From CAYNYF01 sp964401385 (GTDB taxonomy: Bacteria; Planctomycetota; Phycisphaerae; SM23-33), in contig CAYNYF010000032.1 in assembly GCA_964401385.1 (NCBI GenBank), positions 1 to 42,791 on the forward strand: a DNA stretch of 42,791 nucleotides. Direction: 5' to 3'. Shown piece after piece: positions 25,996 through 33,567 of this stretch (the first letter of the stretch is position 1; every line of letters starts with the position of its first letter). Below the pieces are notes generated by a model. That model was not told the DNA's origin, did no database searches, and saw nothing but the letters and a program-made list of their open reading frames with translations. A program made the translations under genes and the position numbers.

Positions 25996-27051
25996 TCAGA
26001 ACCGGCCGTAGTGGTGGGCCTCGTCGTACATGGCGACGATGTTTTCCACCGGCGTGATGGCCTGGAGGTTGTGGCAGGGGGCCAGGACGTAGCCGGTCTT
26101 ATCGGACGCCAGCACGTCGATGTTCCGCCGCACCTCCGCCCGCACGTCCTCGGCGCTTGCGAACGGCAGCGTCCGCTGGTTGTCCATGCCGCCGTGGAAG
26201 CAGAGCTTCTCGCCGAAGTCGGCCTTCAGCGCCTCCCGCTCCATCCCCGGGCAGCGCCACTGGATGGGGTTGAGCACGTCCGCGCCCATCTCCACCAGGT
26301 CGGGGAGAAAATCGCGGATCGCCCCGTCGTCGTGGTGGAAGACCTTCAGTCCGAACTCGTGGGCCAGGTCGATGAACCGTTGCAGGTGCGGCCGGTAGAA
26401 CCGCCGGAAGGTCTCCAGCGACATGATGGCGGCGGTCTGCATGCCGTAGTCGTCGGTCACCTGCGTCAGGTCGATCGCCCCCGCGCAGGCCTCGAACATG
26501 CGGCGGTGGTGCTCGTAGGTGAAGTCGCACAGCCGGCCGAGCAGGTGGTGGGTCAGCTCGGCGTCCACCAGCGGGTCGGTCAGCGACGTCTCCAGCCCGC
26601 GGAGGTACTGGTGGTAGGTGAACGGGGCCATGTAACCGCACATGACGGCCTGCTTCCGGCGCCTGTCCTCGGCCGCCGGGCGCATCTCCGAGCAGTCGAA
26701 CCAGTCGGCGCTGGGCCAGGGGTACGCCTCCAGCTCGTCGATGGTCGTCGCGGCCGCCAGCGGGTTGTGGCACTGCTCGTAGTACTCGCCCCCGCCGTAG
26801 CGGACCCTGCGCCGGCGGACGCCCCAGAGGTCGATGTTCTCGTCCTCGGCCACCCGCGGCAGCGGCGGGCCGACGTACTTGGCCCCGACGCCGGCGATGC
26901 CGTCGATGTGCAGAATCTCGGCAACGTCCGCCCCCTCGTCGAAGTGGGCGCGCAGCTTTTCCCAGACCTCGCCCACCGCCCAGATGTCCGTGGGGACGCG
27001 GTCGGGCTTCTGGTGGTTCATCGCCGCCAGCATTCGCTCGCGGGCGTTCAC
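25996..27051 (-). CDS. Uroporphyrinogen decarboxylase (URO-D) family protein, probably methyltransferase-like
   Basis: A 351-residue cytoplasmic TIM-barrel protein of the URO-D/MtaA-CmuA superfamily. It opens with the family phrase NARERMLAAMNHQKPDRVPTD. Later strands carry FHHDDGAIRDFLPDLVEMG, LCFHGGMDNQRTL and YVLAPCHNLQ. Such planctomycete members are rarely true HemE; the superfamily also contains corrinoid-dependent methyltransferases, and the His/Cys segments near the end suit metal binding. It stands alone with no corrinoid protein nearby, so the substrate is unknown. The start is the GTG at 27051 with AAGGA 8 bases upstream; the frame continues to 27099 but that part is not family-like. 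Confidence 0.82.
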   Translation of the reverse strand: MNARERMLAAMNHQKPDRVPTDIWAVGEVWEKLRAHFDEGADVAEILHIDGIAGVGAKYVGPPLPRVAEDENIDLWGVRRRRVRYGGGEYYEQCHNPLAAATTIDELEAYPWPSADWFDCSEMRPAAEDRRRKQAVMCGYMAPFTYHQYLRGLETSLTDPLVDAELTHHLLGRLCDFTYEHHRRMFEACAGAIDLTQVTDDYGMQTAAIMSLETFRRFYRPHLQRFIDLAHEFGLKVFHHDDGAIRDFLPDLVEMGADVLNPIQWRCPGMEREALKADFGEKLCFHGGMDNQRTLPFASAEDVRAEVRRNIDVLASDKTGYVLAPCHNLQAITPVENIVAMYDEAHHYGRF

Positions 27052-27126
27052 GGGCTTTCCTTTCACGTCTCGGGCAAGAGGGCGTACATCATCTCCCACG
27101 TCCTTCCAATATGGAAGCTCGGGAAA

Positions 27127-27150
27127 GGTGGGTCGCCGCGGCGACCCACC
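27127..27150. repeat. 24-base perfect palindrome
   Basis: GGTGGGTCGCCG is followed immediately by its reverse complement CGGCGACCCACC. It lies between the URO-D-like gene and the IS630 remnant. It could be a repeated extragenic palindrome or the edge of an insertion; the lack of a loop and T-run argues against a simple terminator. Confidence 0.6.
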
Positions 27151-27230
27151 CTAATTACATGACAGAGGCTGTTCCCCTCGTAGACTGAAGCAGTTTGAGT
27201 TTGTCTTTTGTCATTGCCGACAAGAGGGGC

Positions 27231-27866
27231 ATGCCAGCTCCAATACCCATAGACGTGCGAGAACGGATGCTGGCCGCATATGACGCCAGAGTGGGGACTC
27301 AGGAAGAAGTGGCCCGCATGTTTGGGGTTATCCGGCAAAGCTTGTACAACCTGTTGCAGCAGCGGCTGCGGGCCCAGTCCATTGCTCCGCGCCCCGGAGG
27401 CGGCCGGACGGCCGCGTTCACGGGCGGGAAGTTGGAGCAATTGCGGGAACTGGTCGGCCAACAGGCAGATGCCACGCTCGAAGAGTTGCGCGATCGGACC
27501 GGCGTGGCATGCAGTCTGGCGGCGGTGCACAATGCCCTCGTCCGGCTCGATTTGCGCGTCAGAAAAAATCGCCCCACGCGAGCGAACAGCACCGCCCGGA
27601 CGTAATCGCCCAACGCCGTGCTTGGCGGCAACAGACAGCGAATCTGGACTTGGATCGCCTGGTATTCGTGGATGAGACCGGGGCCAAGACCAATATGACT
27701 CGCCTGTACGGTCGGGCTGAAGGCGGACAGCGAGTGGTCGGTGCCGCCCCGCATGGCCATTGGGGAACGACCACGCTGCTATCTTCCATTCGCTTGGATG
27801 GCTCCGCAGCCCCGATGGTGATTGAAGGCCCCACCGACGCACTTGGCTGGTTCGCCCACCGCGCCC
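27231..27866 (+). pseudogene. Truncated IS630-family transposase (two frames, A6 slippage site)
   Basis: The first frame (ATG 27231, GAGGGG before it, to 27605) encodes the HTH half: VRERMLAAYDARVGTQEEVA and MFGVIRQSLYNLLQQ. At 27563-27568 six A residues allow a -1 shift into the second frame, which continues SPHASEQHRPDVIAQRRAW and then LVFVDETGAKTNMTRLYGRA with the first catalytic Asp. IS630 elements commonly make the full enzyme by such a shift. Family similarity stops after GPTDALGWFAHRAQ near 27866. The second Asp and the Glu of the DDE triad are missing, so the enzyme is dead. Terminal repeats could not be identified. Confidence 0.75.
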
Positions 27867-27900
27867 AGCAAACTAAATCGACAGCCCCTCAAGGCGAAGT
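27231..27900 (+). mobile_element. IS630-like element remnant
   Basis: Insertion sequence debris marked by the transposase above. The left end lies somewhere between 27150 and 27231 and the right part is deleted. About 100 bases of non-coding DNA separate it from the next gene. Boundaries are approximate. Confidence 0.55.
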
Positions 27901-27989
27901 CCCGACGCGGGCACCGCCAGCACAAAACAAAAACAGCAACGGGTTGTGCAAGGAAAACACTGAGGGTCCGGTCTCTGTCATAGATACCG

Positions 27990-28003
27990 CCGCCCGCGGG
28001 CGG
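27990..28003 (-). terminator. GC palindrome after the pseudopilin-like fusion gene
   Basis: CCGCCCG joined to CGGGCGG just past the stop (28007) of the minus-strand gene. Position suits a terminator, but there is no T-run. Confidence 0.3.
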
Positions 28004-28006
28004 ACC

Positions 28007-30322
28007 TCAGAAGTCTTTCTTCTTTTCCGCTTTGGCTCTATTGGCCAGGAAAGTCTTGGTTCGATTCAGATCCCGCTGGAACCGCGCCATGGAGACCCAT
28101 GTGACGTGGCCGTCGGCGTAGAGGACGTTGGTGCCCTGATAGCGGTTGATCTCCGGGCGCTCGTAGGCCAGGATGGTCCCGCCCGGGTCTCGGATGTCGT
28201 CCTTCTTGAGATCGCTTCCGAGATAGACGTAGTCGAACGGCCCGATGGGCTTTCCCTTGGCGTCGAGACGGACTTTCCGCCCGCTGTTGGGACTCATCAG
28301 GAGTTCGGGGATGATCGCGTTCTTTTCCACCAGCTTGATCAGGTCCGGCGGAAGCTGGTTCTCCTCCACTTGGTACATCATGCAGCCCATGCCGATGTTC
28401 TTGAGGTTCGCGGCGGAGAGGGACCTCTTGGCTAGCATTCGCGCCCGGCTTAGGGGGGGCAAGAGCATGGCGGTGGTCAGGGCCGGTCCCACCGGCGAGC
28501 CGGCGATCATTCCCACGCCGATTCCCGAGCCGTAGCTTTCGATGGTGATACCCTTGGCGTCGGCGGAGACCGCGCAGATGTCGGGGGTGAGGTACTTCTC
28601 GATCTTGGGCAGGATGGGCAGCATCTCCGGCGTCAGGGCCGGGCCTACCTCCCTGCCTATCATGTTGGTCATCAGCGTCCAGCCCACCAGCGGCACGCCG
28701 TAGAGCTTGCGCAGCAGCCCGGGCGTGTTGGCGTACATCAGGATGGAGGGAGTGGGACTGACCCGCTTTCGCACGGCCGCGAAGGTGGGCGAGTCGGTCA
28801 GTGGCTTCTCGGCCGAGCCGGTCGCCGCCGCCGCCACCACCTGCGGGAAGGCGGCGATGTGCAGCCGCCCGTTGTGGATCGCCCAGGCCGGGGCCACCGC
28901 GCCCAGCCACATGGTGATTGTCCCGCCGGAGATCGCCACGTAGTGCACCTCCAGCGCGCCGATCTTGCAGGAGCGGATTTCCGGCCCCCTGCCCCGCGGG
29001 CGGGTGGCTGGGGCGGTGCCGGGGGCTTCCTGGCCCAGCATCCGCTTGAAGAACGCCTCCAGCTTGCCCAGCGACTCGGCGAACTTGGCGGGGTCTTTCA
29101 GCTCGACGCTCACGGCCGTGCCGGTGATGAATCCGCCCAGCGAGCCGGCGCTGCAAAGCGTCCACTCGTCGCCGATGTGAGCCAGCAGGTCCTTCTCGAT
29201 GTCCACGCCCAGCTCCTTGGAGGCCGAGGCGAGGTTCGCCTCGATCTCCTCGGCGGCCTTGGGTTCGATCTCGGCCGCCACCCGCTTCAGCTCAGCCAGC
29301 AGCTTGGCCGGGTTCAGGCTGGCCGCGCACACCACGTCGGCGTCCGCGGGGGCCCCAGCCAAGGCCTTGGGCGAGAGCGGCTTGCCCGACAGCAGCATCA
29401 GCACGCCCGTGTGCGGGGCGTCGGTGAAGATGCGGACCTTCTCGTGCACGCCGCGGTCGACGATGTTGCCCGCCCCGGCCAGGGCCGTCACGCCGTCGAT
29501 GCCCAGGGCCTTGATGATGCGGTGGAAATCGGCGACCTTCTCGGCCCCGCGCGGGCCCTGCCCGGCCAGCAGCTTGTCCACCACCTCATACGTCCGGGCA
29601 GCGTCCAGGTACACGGCCATCTGCGGCTGCTCGGCGGCGACCTCCTTCATGGCCGCGACGAACTTGGCGTTGACCGCCAGCGGCTTCTGCTTGCCGCCGG
29701 CAATGGCCACGATCGTCTCGGGTACCTTCTCCCCGACGCAGGCGAAGAACAGGTCGCCGACGTAGCCCAGCCCGCACGGCCCGACGGGCGTGGCGAAGCT
29801 CTGGTAGGTGACGTTGCCCACGGTCGCCCGCGTGATCTTCAGCTCCTCGCCGGCGAGGTTCAGCAGCTTCTGGAGGTGATTGTCGAAGGCGGCGCGGTCC
29901 TTGCCCAGGTCGATCAGCACCGCCCCCACCGGCGCCGGCTGGGAAGAGACCATTATCGGGCGCCCTTCCGGGCCGGGCCTTTCCTGCTTCATCAGCGACA
30001 GGTCGATCAGGGCCAGTGCCATCGGCTTCTGCCAGGCGATGCCGGCCATCTCCCAGGCGTGGTCCAGGGCGGCCTGCCCGTCCATCTTGTCGCCGATGCC
30101 GACGGTGGCGGCCCGCTTGAGGCCGGCGAAGATGGCCGCCACCTCCGGCTCCTTGAGCATTTGCCCCAGCAGGGAGCCGTCGAAGGTCAGGTTCCGCCCG
30201 GCCCAGCCGAGATAGAAGATCGTATTTTCGGGGACCTTGTCGGCCAGGGGGGGCGCCGCCAGGGCCGCCGACGCCACAAAGCTCAGAAGGCAGACGGTCA
30301 GAATGTGCTTTGAGGATTTCAT
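28007..30322 (-). CDS. Large secreted protein with an internal pseudopilin-like domain
   Basis: A 771-residue exported protein. A signal peptide (MKSSKHILTVCLLSFVASAALAA) leads into a 550-residue alpha/beta region that starts VPENTIFYLGWAG and has no motif I can name. Near residues 599-645 comes a hydrophobic stretch and then LLPPLSRARMLAKRSLSAAN and LKNIGMGCMMYQ, the pattern seen just after the N-terminal helix of planctomycete type II pseudopilins. The end has the matching box NVLYADGHVTWV, but the His of H-x9-DG is replaced. So a pilin-like module is embedded at the C-terminus rather than starting the protein. The ATG at 30322 gives the signal peptide, with GGGAG upstream. Function unknown. 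Confidence 0.75.
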   Translation of the reverse strand: MKSSKHILTVCLLSFVASAALAAPPLADKVPENTIFYLGWAGRNLTFDGSLLGQMLKEPEVAAIFAGLKRAATVGIGDKMDGQAALDHAWEMAGIAWQKPMALALIDLSLMKQERPGPEGRPIMVSSQPAPVGAVLIDLGKDRAAFDNHLQKLLNLAGEELKITRATVGNVTYQSFATPVGPCGLGYVGDLFFACVGEKVPETIVAIAGGKQKPLAVNAKFVAAMKEVAAEQPQMAVYLDAARTYEVVDKLLAGQGPRGAEKVADFHRIIKALGIDGVTALAGAGNIVDRGVHEKVRIFTDAPHTGVLMLLSGKPLSPKALAGAPADADVVCAASLNPAKLLAELKRVAAEIEPKAAEEIEANLASASKELGVDIEKDLLAHIGDEWTLCSAGSLGGFITGTAVSVELKDPAKFAESLGKLEAFFKRMLGQEAPGTAPATRPRGRGPEIRSCKIGALEVHYVAISGGTITMWLGAVAPAWAIHNGRLHIAAFPQVVAAAATGSAEKPLTDSPTFAAVRKRVSPTPSILMYANTPGLLRKLYGVPLVGWTLMTNMIGREVGPALTPEMLPILPKIEKYLTPDICAVSADAKGITIESYGSGIGVGMIAGSPVGPALTTAMLLPPLSRARMLAKRSLSAANLKNIGMGCMMYQVEENQLPPDLIKLVEKNAIIPELLMSPNSGRKVRLDAKGKPIGPFDYVYLGSDLKKDDIRDPGGTILAYERPEINRYQGTNVLYADGHVTWVSMARFQRDLNRTKTFLANRAKAEKKKDF

Positions 30323-30437
30323 CGCGAGAGTCTCCCGATTCAATTGTCCCTTTTCGCCGGGCACGGGCCGAGCCGATATCCATTCAAGGAAAATCTTTTC
30401 GACCGGCCAGCCCGGCCGAGTATGCTAATCGAAAGCG

Positions 30438-31418
30438 ATGGCAAGCGAAATAAAAAAGATCGGGCTGGTGTTTGCCCTGGCGGGCGTTCTTTCGTTTTCG
30501 GCGGCGGGTTGCGGGCCGGCGCCGCGGCCGGGTAGCTCGCTGGTGGTGCCGGTGCGGACCGAGCCGTGGAAGTTCGGCGACGTCCCCGGGCAGAAGCTCT
30601 CCACCCAGCACTACCGCATCTACACCACCACCCCTAACCGCGAGTTGCTGCGGAACCTGCCCGGCTTCCTGGAAAGCTCCCGCGAGCAGTACCTGCGCCT
30701 GACCGGCCTGGAAAAGCCGCCGGACCCGGCCAAGCCCATGCCCGTGTACCTGCTGGCCACGCGCCCGCAGTGGGCGATCATGACCGAGCGCGTCACCGGG
30801 CCGCGCAGCGAGCTGTACCTGTCCATCGAGAACGGCGGCTACGCCTTTGCCGGGGTCTGCGTCTTCTGGGACCTGGGGCACTTCGCCACCTTCTCGGTGG
30901 CCGCCCACGAGGGGCTGCACCAGTTTCTGTATCACCACCTGCGCGATGCCATACCGGCCTGGGCGAACGAGGGCCTGGCCGTGCTGTCCGAGGGGTTCAA
31001 CATCGACGGCGACGCCGTCCGCTTCACCCCGGAGCGGAACACGCTTCGCCTGGCCGACCTCCGCCGGGCGCTGTCGGGCAGGCGGCGGATCCCGCTGCGG
31101 AAGCTGCTGGCCAGCGACGCCGGCGACCACGTGGGCGGCAGCTCCACCATCTCGGCCGAGTACTACGGGCAGTTGTGGGCGCTGATGGTCTTCATCCGGT
31201 CCGAGCCGTCCTACCGGGCCGGCTTGGAGCGGATGATCGCCGACGCCGCCGCCGGCAGGCTCCGCCGGGCGCTGCGAATCCCCCCGGAGATGGGAACCGG
31301 AAGGACCTACAACCGCTCCGTCTCCGTGCCCGTCTTCCAGCACTACGTCCACGCCGACCTGGACCGGTTCGAGCAACGCTTCAGCGCGTTTGCCAGGAAG
31401 CTGGCGAAGCTGGATTAG
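30438..31418 (+). CDS. Lipoprotein with HExxH metallopeptidase-like site (DUF1570-like)
   Basis: A 326-residue lipoprotein: basic N-terminus, hydrophobic stretch and lipobox FSAAGC with Cys25 as the acylation site. The middle carries HEGLH at 157-161 and, 17 residues later, PAWANEGLA with E178, the spacing of gluzincin zinc ligands. This is the pattern of planctomycete DUF1570 proteins, which are predicted but unproven peptidases. It should be anchored to a membrane and face the periplasm or outside. The gene is divergent from the pseudopilin-like fusion gene, with 115 bases between. TATGCT 11 bases before the ATG may be a -10, with no clear ribosome site. A GH36 gene follows after 74 bases. 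Confidence 0.75.
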   Translation: MASEIKKIGLVFALAGVLSFSAAGCGPAPRPGSSLVVPVRTEPWKFGDVPGQKLSTQHYRIYTTTPNRELLRNLPGFLESSREQYLRLTGLEKPPDPAKPMPVYLLATRPQWAIMTERVTGPRSELYLSIENGGYAFAGVCVFWDLGHFATFSVAAHEGLHQFLYHHLRDAIPAWANEGLAVLSEGFNIDGDAVRFTPERNTLRLADLRRALSGRRRIPLRKLLASDAGDHVGGSSTISAEYYGQLWALMVFIRSEPSYRAGLERMIADAAAGRLRRALRIPPEMGTGRTYNRSVSVPVFQHYVHADLDRFEQRFSAFARKLAKLD

Positions 31419-31492
31419 CAGGACAACGCGGGCCGGGCCCCAGGGGCTCCAGGCGGAACGGACGAACGTGCAGTTCGTGATTTCGGACGCCC

Positions 31493-33454
31493 ATGAAGCG
31501 GCACCTCACAGAGCACCTGGCGGAGCTGGCCGATCCGGCCCTGGCCGGGGAGATCGCCCCCGGCGAGGGCTTTGAGGTCATCGTCGGCGGCGTGGCGGTC
31601 CGGTGGCGGCAGACGGCCGCGCCGGAGCAGGCCGGCGATGGATGCATCTGGCGGCTGGCCCAGCCGGATGGGCCCTTGCGGGCCGAGGTCTTCCTGCGGA
31701 CGGACTCGCCCCACCGGGCGGCCAGCTACCACGTCGAGCTGAGCAACGCCGGCGGGTCGGAGTTTGTCGTTGGGGCCCTCTATCCCCTGGTCGTCCGCTT
31801 CCCCCGTCTCAACGGCCCGTGGCGGACACTGACGGCCGGGGGCGGCACCACCGAGAATTTCTACCCCCCCCGGGCCTACCGCACGCGCGAGCGAGTCGTT
31901 TTCGGCGGGGAGGTGCGGATCGAGTCGCCCCCGGGCGGGCGATCCAGCAACCGGCACCTGCCGCTGATGCTCGCTACGGCCGGGGCCGAGCCCGACGCGC
32001 CGGGCCTGTTCTGCGGCATGGAGTACTCCGGCGAGTGGTTCCTGACGCTCCGCCACGTGGGCGACTCCCCCTTCCTCCGCGGGATGCTCAAGATGCGCGA
32101 CGTCGCGCTCGCCGCCGGGGAGAGGCTCGCCCTGCCGGCCGTGCACGTCGGCTTCTACGGCGGCGGGCTGGCCGGAGGGACCAACGCCCTGCGGCGGTAC
32201 GTCCGCGACTGCATCTTCCCCGGCGGCGGCGCAGCCGCCGAGACGGTCCCGGCCGGGCCCTTGCCACCGGTCAACTACAACACCTGGTTCGGCATCGGCA
32301 ACAAGGTCGACGAGGCCACGCTCGGCCCGCAGGTCGCCCGGGCGGCCGAGCTGGGCTGCGAGGCCTGGGTGCACGACGCCGGCTGGTTCGAGGGCGGGTT
32401 CCCCCGCGGCGTGGGCAACTGGCACCGGGCCGACCCGGCCAAGTATCCGCGCGGGCTGAAGCCGCTGGCCGACGCCGTCCGCTCAGCCGGGATGAAGTTC
32501 GGCCTGTGGTTCGAGATCGAGCGGGCCGAGGAAGGAACCTGGGCGATCGAGAACCACCGCGAGCTGTTCTTCCCGCCCCAACCGACCTGGGCCGGAAACA
32601 GCTACCACCTCGACCTCGCCCGCCCGGACGGGCGCGACTGGGCCTTCCAGATTCTCGCCCGCTGGATCGACGAGCTCGGCCTGGAGTGGCTGAAGCTGGA
32701 CTACAACATCGAGCCGGCCCCCTACTTCCACGCCGCCGATGCCAGCGGGAAGATGCAACTGGCCTACTGCGACGGGCTGTATGGCCTGCTGGAGGGGCTG
32801 GCGGGGGAATACCCCGGACTGGTCATCGAGGGCTGCGCCAGCGGCGGGCGGCGGATCGACCTGGGCACGCTGCGGCGGACGCACGTGACGTGGATGTCCG
32901 ACCACAGCTTCCACCGGGACATCTGCCGCTACATGCAGTGTCGCTTCGCCCGCTTCCTGCCGGGCAATCACGCCAGCTTGGCCGTCTGCGTTTACCCCGG
33001 CGGGGCGGGAAGCTTCGAGGACGTGGACGTCGTCTCCCGGATGTGCGGCGCCCTGTGTTTTCACGGGCACGTCGCGAGCTGGCCCCGGCCGCTGGCGCGG
33101 CGGATACGGCGGTGGGTCGACGCGTACAAGCGGATCCGCCACCTGCTCGTCGAGGACGCCTTCGAATTGCTGCCGACGCCGACCTCCGACCGCGACTGGG
33201 ACGCCGTGCAGTTCGCCGCGGCCGACGGGGCCGCTAGCGCGGTCTTCGCTTTCCGCATGGCCGGCGAGCAGGAGCGGGCAAAGCTGCATCTGCGCCGAAT
33301 CGACCCCGAGGCGGTCTACACCGTGACCAACCTCGCCCGCCCCGGGCGGTCGCGCAAGCTCGCGGGCGCCGACCTGGCCCGCGGCCTGCCCGTCACCCTC
33401 AAGCCCAACTCGGCCGCGTGTATTGAATGCAGGAAAACAGGGACTAGGGACTAG
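31493..33454 (+). CDS. Alpha-galactosidase, glycoside hydrolase family 36-like
   Basis: A 653-residue retaining glycosidase that would remove alpha-galactosyl groups from oligosaccharides. The N-terminal 230 residues form a beta-rich domain. The catalytic barrel has VNYNTWFGIG, WVHDAGWFEG, GMKFGLWFEIERA, the nucleophile Asp403 in WLKLDYN, CASGGRRID, and the acid/base Asp470 in WMSDH. The 67-residue distance between the two fits GH36. A C-terminal beta domain closes the chain. No signal peptide is seen, so it should act in the cytoplasm on imported sugars. The ATG at 31493 has no visible Shine-Dalgarno sequence. It is possibly co-transcribed with the upstream lipoprotein gene; no sugar transporter is nearby. 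Confidence 0.9.
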   Translation: MKRHLTEHLAELADPALAGEIAPGEGFEVIVGGVAVRWRQTAAPEQAGDGCIWRLAQPDGPLRAEVFLRTDSPHRAASYHVELSNAGGSEFVVGALYPLVVRFPRLNGPWRTLTAGGGTTENFYPPRAYRTRERVVFGGEVRIESPPGGRSSNRHLPLMLATAGAEPDAPGLFCGMEYSGEWFLTLRHVGDSPFLRGMLKMRDVALAAGERLALPAVHVGFYGGGLAGGTNALRRYVRDCIFPGGGAAAETVPAGPLPPVNYNTWFGIGNKVDEATLGPQVARAAELGCEAWVHDAGWFEGGFPRGVGNWHRADPAKYPRGLKPLADAVRSAGMKFGLWFEIERAEEGTWAIENHRELFFPPQPTWAGNSYHLDLARPDGRDWAFQILARWIDELGLEWLKLDYNIEPAPYFHAADASGKMQLAYCDGLYGLLEGLAGEYPGLVIEGCASGGRRIDLGTLRRTHVTWMSDHSFHRDICRYMQCRFARFLPGNHASLAVCVYPGGAGSFEDVDVVSRMCGALCFHGHVASWPRPLARRIRRWVDAYKRIRHLLVEDAFELLPTPTSDRDWDAVQFAAADGAASAVFAFRMAGEQERAKLHLRRIDPEAVYTVTNLARPGRSRKLAGADLARGLPVTLKPNSAACIECRKTGTRD

Positions 33455-33503
33455 GGATTGCTGCGGCGGGGTGGACGGAGGGGCACGGAGCAACCCCCCC
33501 CCC

Positions 33504-33567
33504 GATCCACCGATCAACGGATCCACCGATCAACTGATTAACTGATCCACTGATCAACCGATCAACT
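33504..33567. repeat. Degenerate short tandem repeat (GATCMAC units)
   Basis: About eight units of the form GATCCAC or GATCAAC, separated by C, CT, CG or G (for example GATCCACCGATCAACGGATC), between the convergent GH36 and asparagine synthetase genes, running into the last codons of the latter. Units vary in length and sequence, so it is not CRISPR-like. Confidence 0.7.

Noticed and set aside
33504..33567. CRISPR array
   Set aside because: Units are 7-9 bases, vary in sequence and have no spacers; no cas genes are present.
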